Positions 20,291-20,760 of a stretch of DNA of 20,760 bases are shown here, piece by piece (position 1 is the first letter of the stretch; each line of letters starts with the position of its first letter). A model generated the notes under the pieces. The model had not been told where the DNA came from. It was given only the letters and a program-made list of their open reading frames with translations, and ran no database searches. The DNA lies in the NCBI GenBank assembly GCA_037142915.1, contig JBAWZR010000011.1, positions 1-20,760 of the forward strand. The letters run 5' to 3'. The DNA is from JBAWZR01 sp037142915 (GTDB taxonomy: Bacteria > Patescibacteriota > Minisyncoccia > Moranbacterales > UBA1568). A program made the translations under genes and the position numbers.

Positions 20291-20760
20291 ATGAAGTTAG
20301 ATATAGATATTTCCACTGATGAGGCGCCGGGGATGGAATCGGGGTTCGTGCAGAGGGTCGCGGAGCAGGCTTTGCTTCGTGGCGTGAAAAATGTCGATGT
20401 GTCGACCTCATTCGAATTGGATGTGGTGTTCGTGAGCGAAGAAAAAATCAAGTCGATCAACAAAGAATATCGGGATAAGGATGAAGTGACGGATGTGTTG
20501 TCATTCGGTGAGTATGCGGATTCGCCCGCTGGTACTTTGATGAAAGAAAATATTTCTATTGAGATATTTTCTGAGAACGCTGTGGATTCGGATGAGCCCC
20601 GATCGTCGCGGATTCTCTCGCTTTCTGGCTTATCTGCAGACGTACACACGAAGGCGGGAGCTCTGTCGAAGGAAGACGCCGGCTTGCCCAGCTCCTCGCG
20701 AGGGGCTGTGGTGGTGTTAGGACAACTGTTTTTGTGTTACGATTATATTAAGCGAGCGGC
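20291..20760 (+). CDS. ybeY: Endoribonuclease YbeY, 5' part (runs off the window), with an insertion
   Basis: 156 complete codons are visible to the window edge. The N-terminal part fits YbeY: FELDVVFVSEEKIKSINKEY (42-60), then YRDKDEVTDVLSF (60-72), the signature before the family's short loop. The next conserved element, usually LGDI, appears only at about 143-154 as LGQLFLCYDYIKR. About 60-70 residues lie between them, where related proteins have about 15-20, and the middle is Ser-rich and charged. The zinc-binding HGxLHLxGYDH motif would lie beyond the window. YbeY matures 16S rRNA and takes part in ribosome quality control. The gene follows the YqeY-like gene by 2 nt. Confidence 0.82.
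   Translation, partial: MKLDIDISTDEAPGMESGFVQRVAEQALLRGVKNVDVSTSFELDVVFVSEEKIKSINKEYRDKDEVTDVLSFGEYADSPAGTLMKENISIEIFSENAVDSDEPRSSRILSLSGLSADVHTKAGALSKEDAGLPSSSRGAVVVLGQLFLCYDYIKRA

Noticed and set aside
1..20760. CRISPR array, IS element, prophage, or DGR reverse transcriptase/template repeat in the window
   Set aside because: I saw no regularly spaced repeats, transposase, integrase or RT motifs, and no second copy of the FISUMP variable region.

Overview
The window reads as a chromosomal fragment of a bacterium of the Candidate Phyla Radiation (Patescibacteria). This is an inference from gene content. The signs are compact genes with short spacers, a FISUMP-type surface protein, a two-gene 2-oxoacid:ferredoxin oxidoreductase, an N-terminally extended XseA, many starts without a Shine-Dalgarno (SD) site, and small zinc-ribbon proteins of unknown role. 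I cannot name the phylum within the radiation with confidence. UGA, UAG and UAA all end genes here, so the standard bacterial code fits and the UGA=Gly code of some relatives does not.

Layout. 1-532: the 3' end of a FISUMP-domain gene whose last ~60 codons look like the variable region of a diversity-generating retroelement, followed by two hairpins. 743-3411 (minus): an ABC ATPase with a long C-terminal extension and a MacB/FtsX-like permease, separated by a ~132-bp palindrome. 3489-3575: a dispersed-type palindromic repeat. 3667-6802 (plus): a thioredoxin/DsbD-like membrane thiol transporter, then xseA (with an N-terminal HRDC-like domain) and xseB. 6886-7479 (minus): a glycine-zipper lipoprotein with a clear promoter and terminator. 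7704-10299 (plus): korA and korB. 10354-10935 (minus): a SufT/MIP18-like protein and a ferredoxin, convergent with korAB across a shared terminator. 11194-12870 (plus): a large protein with a beta-carbonic-anhydrase-like zinc site. 12915-13081 (minus): tRNA-His and tRNA-Arg. 13221-14628 (plus): a zinc-ribbon protein, rplY (bL25) and a cysteine-rich unknown. 14700-16813 (minus): an LCP-family protein and pth. 16910-19691 (plus): lepB, hisS, a HIT protein and rpsU. 19833-20760 (plus): a YqeY-like protein and a truncated ybeY with an unusual insertion.

How the genes fit together. Most of the right half is housekeeping: translation (tRNAs, bL25, Pth, HisRS, bS21, YbeY), protein export (LepB) and wall or surface polymer attachment (LCP). 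The middle is a small redox/carbon module. KorAB uses ferredoxin to interconvert a 2-oxoacid and an acyl-CoA plus CO2. The ferredoxin and an Fe-S assembly factor lie next to it, and the carbonic-anhydrase-like gene diverges from the ferredoxin. The left part is surface and envelope biology, including the probable hypervariable protein.

Most promising leads: the probable DGR variable region, the carbonic-anhydrase-like protein beside the Kor/ferredoxin module, the missing Fe-S ligands in both KorB and the ferredoxin, the HRDC-XseA fusion, the uniquely perfect SD plus mini-ORF before rpsU, and the inserted segment in YbeY.
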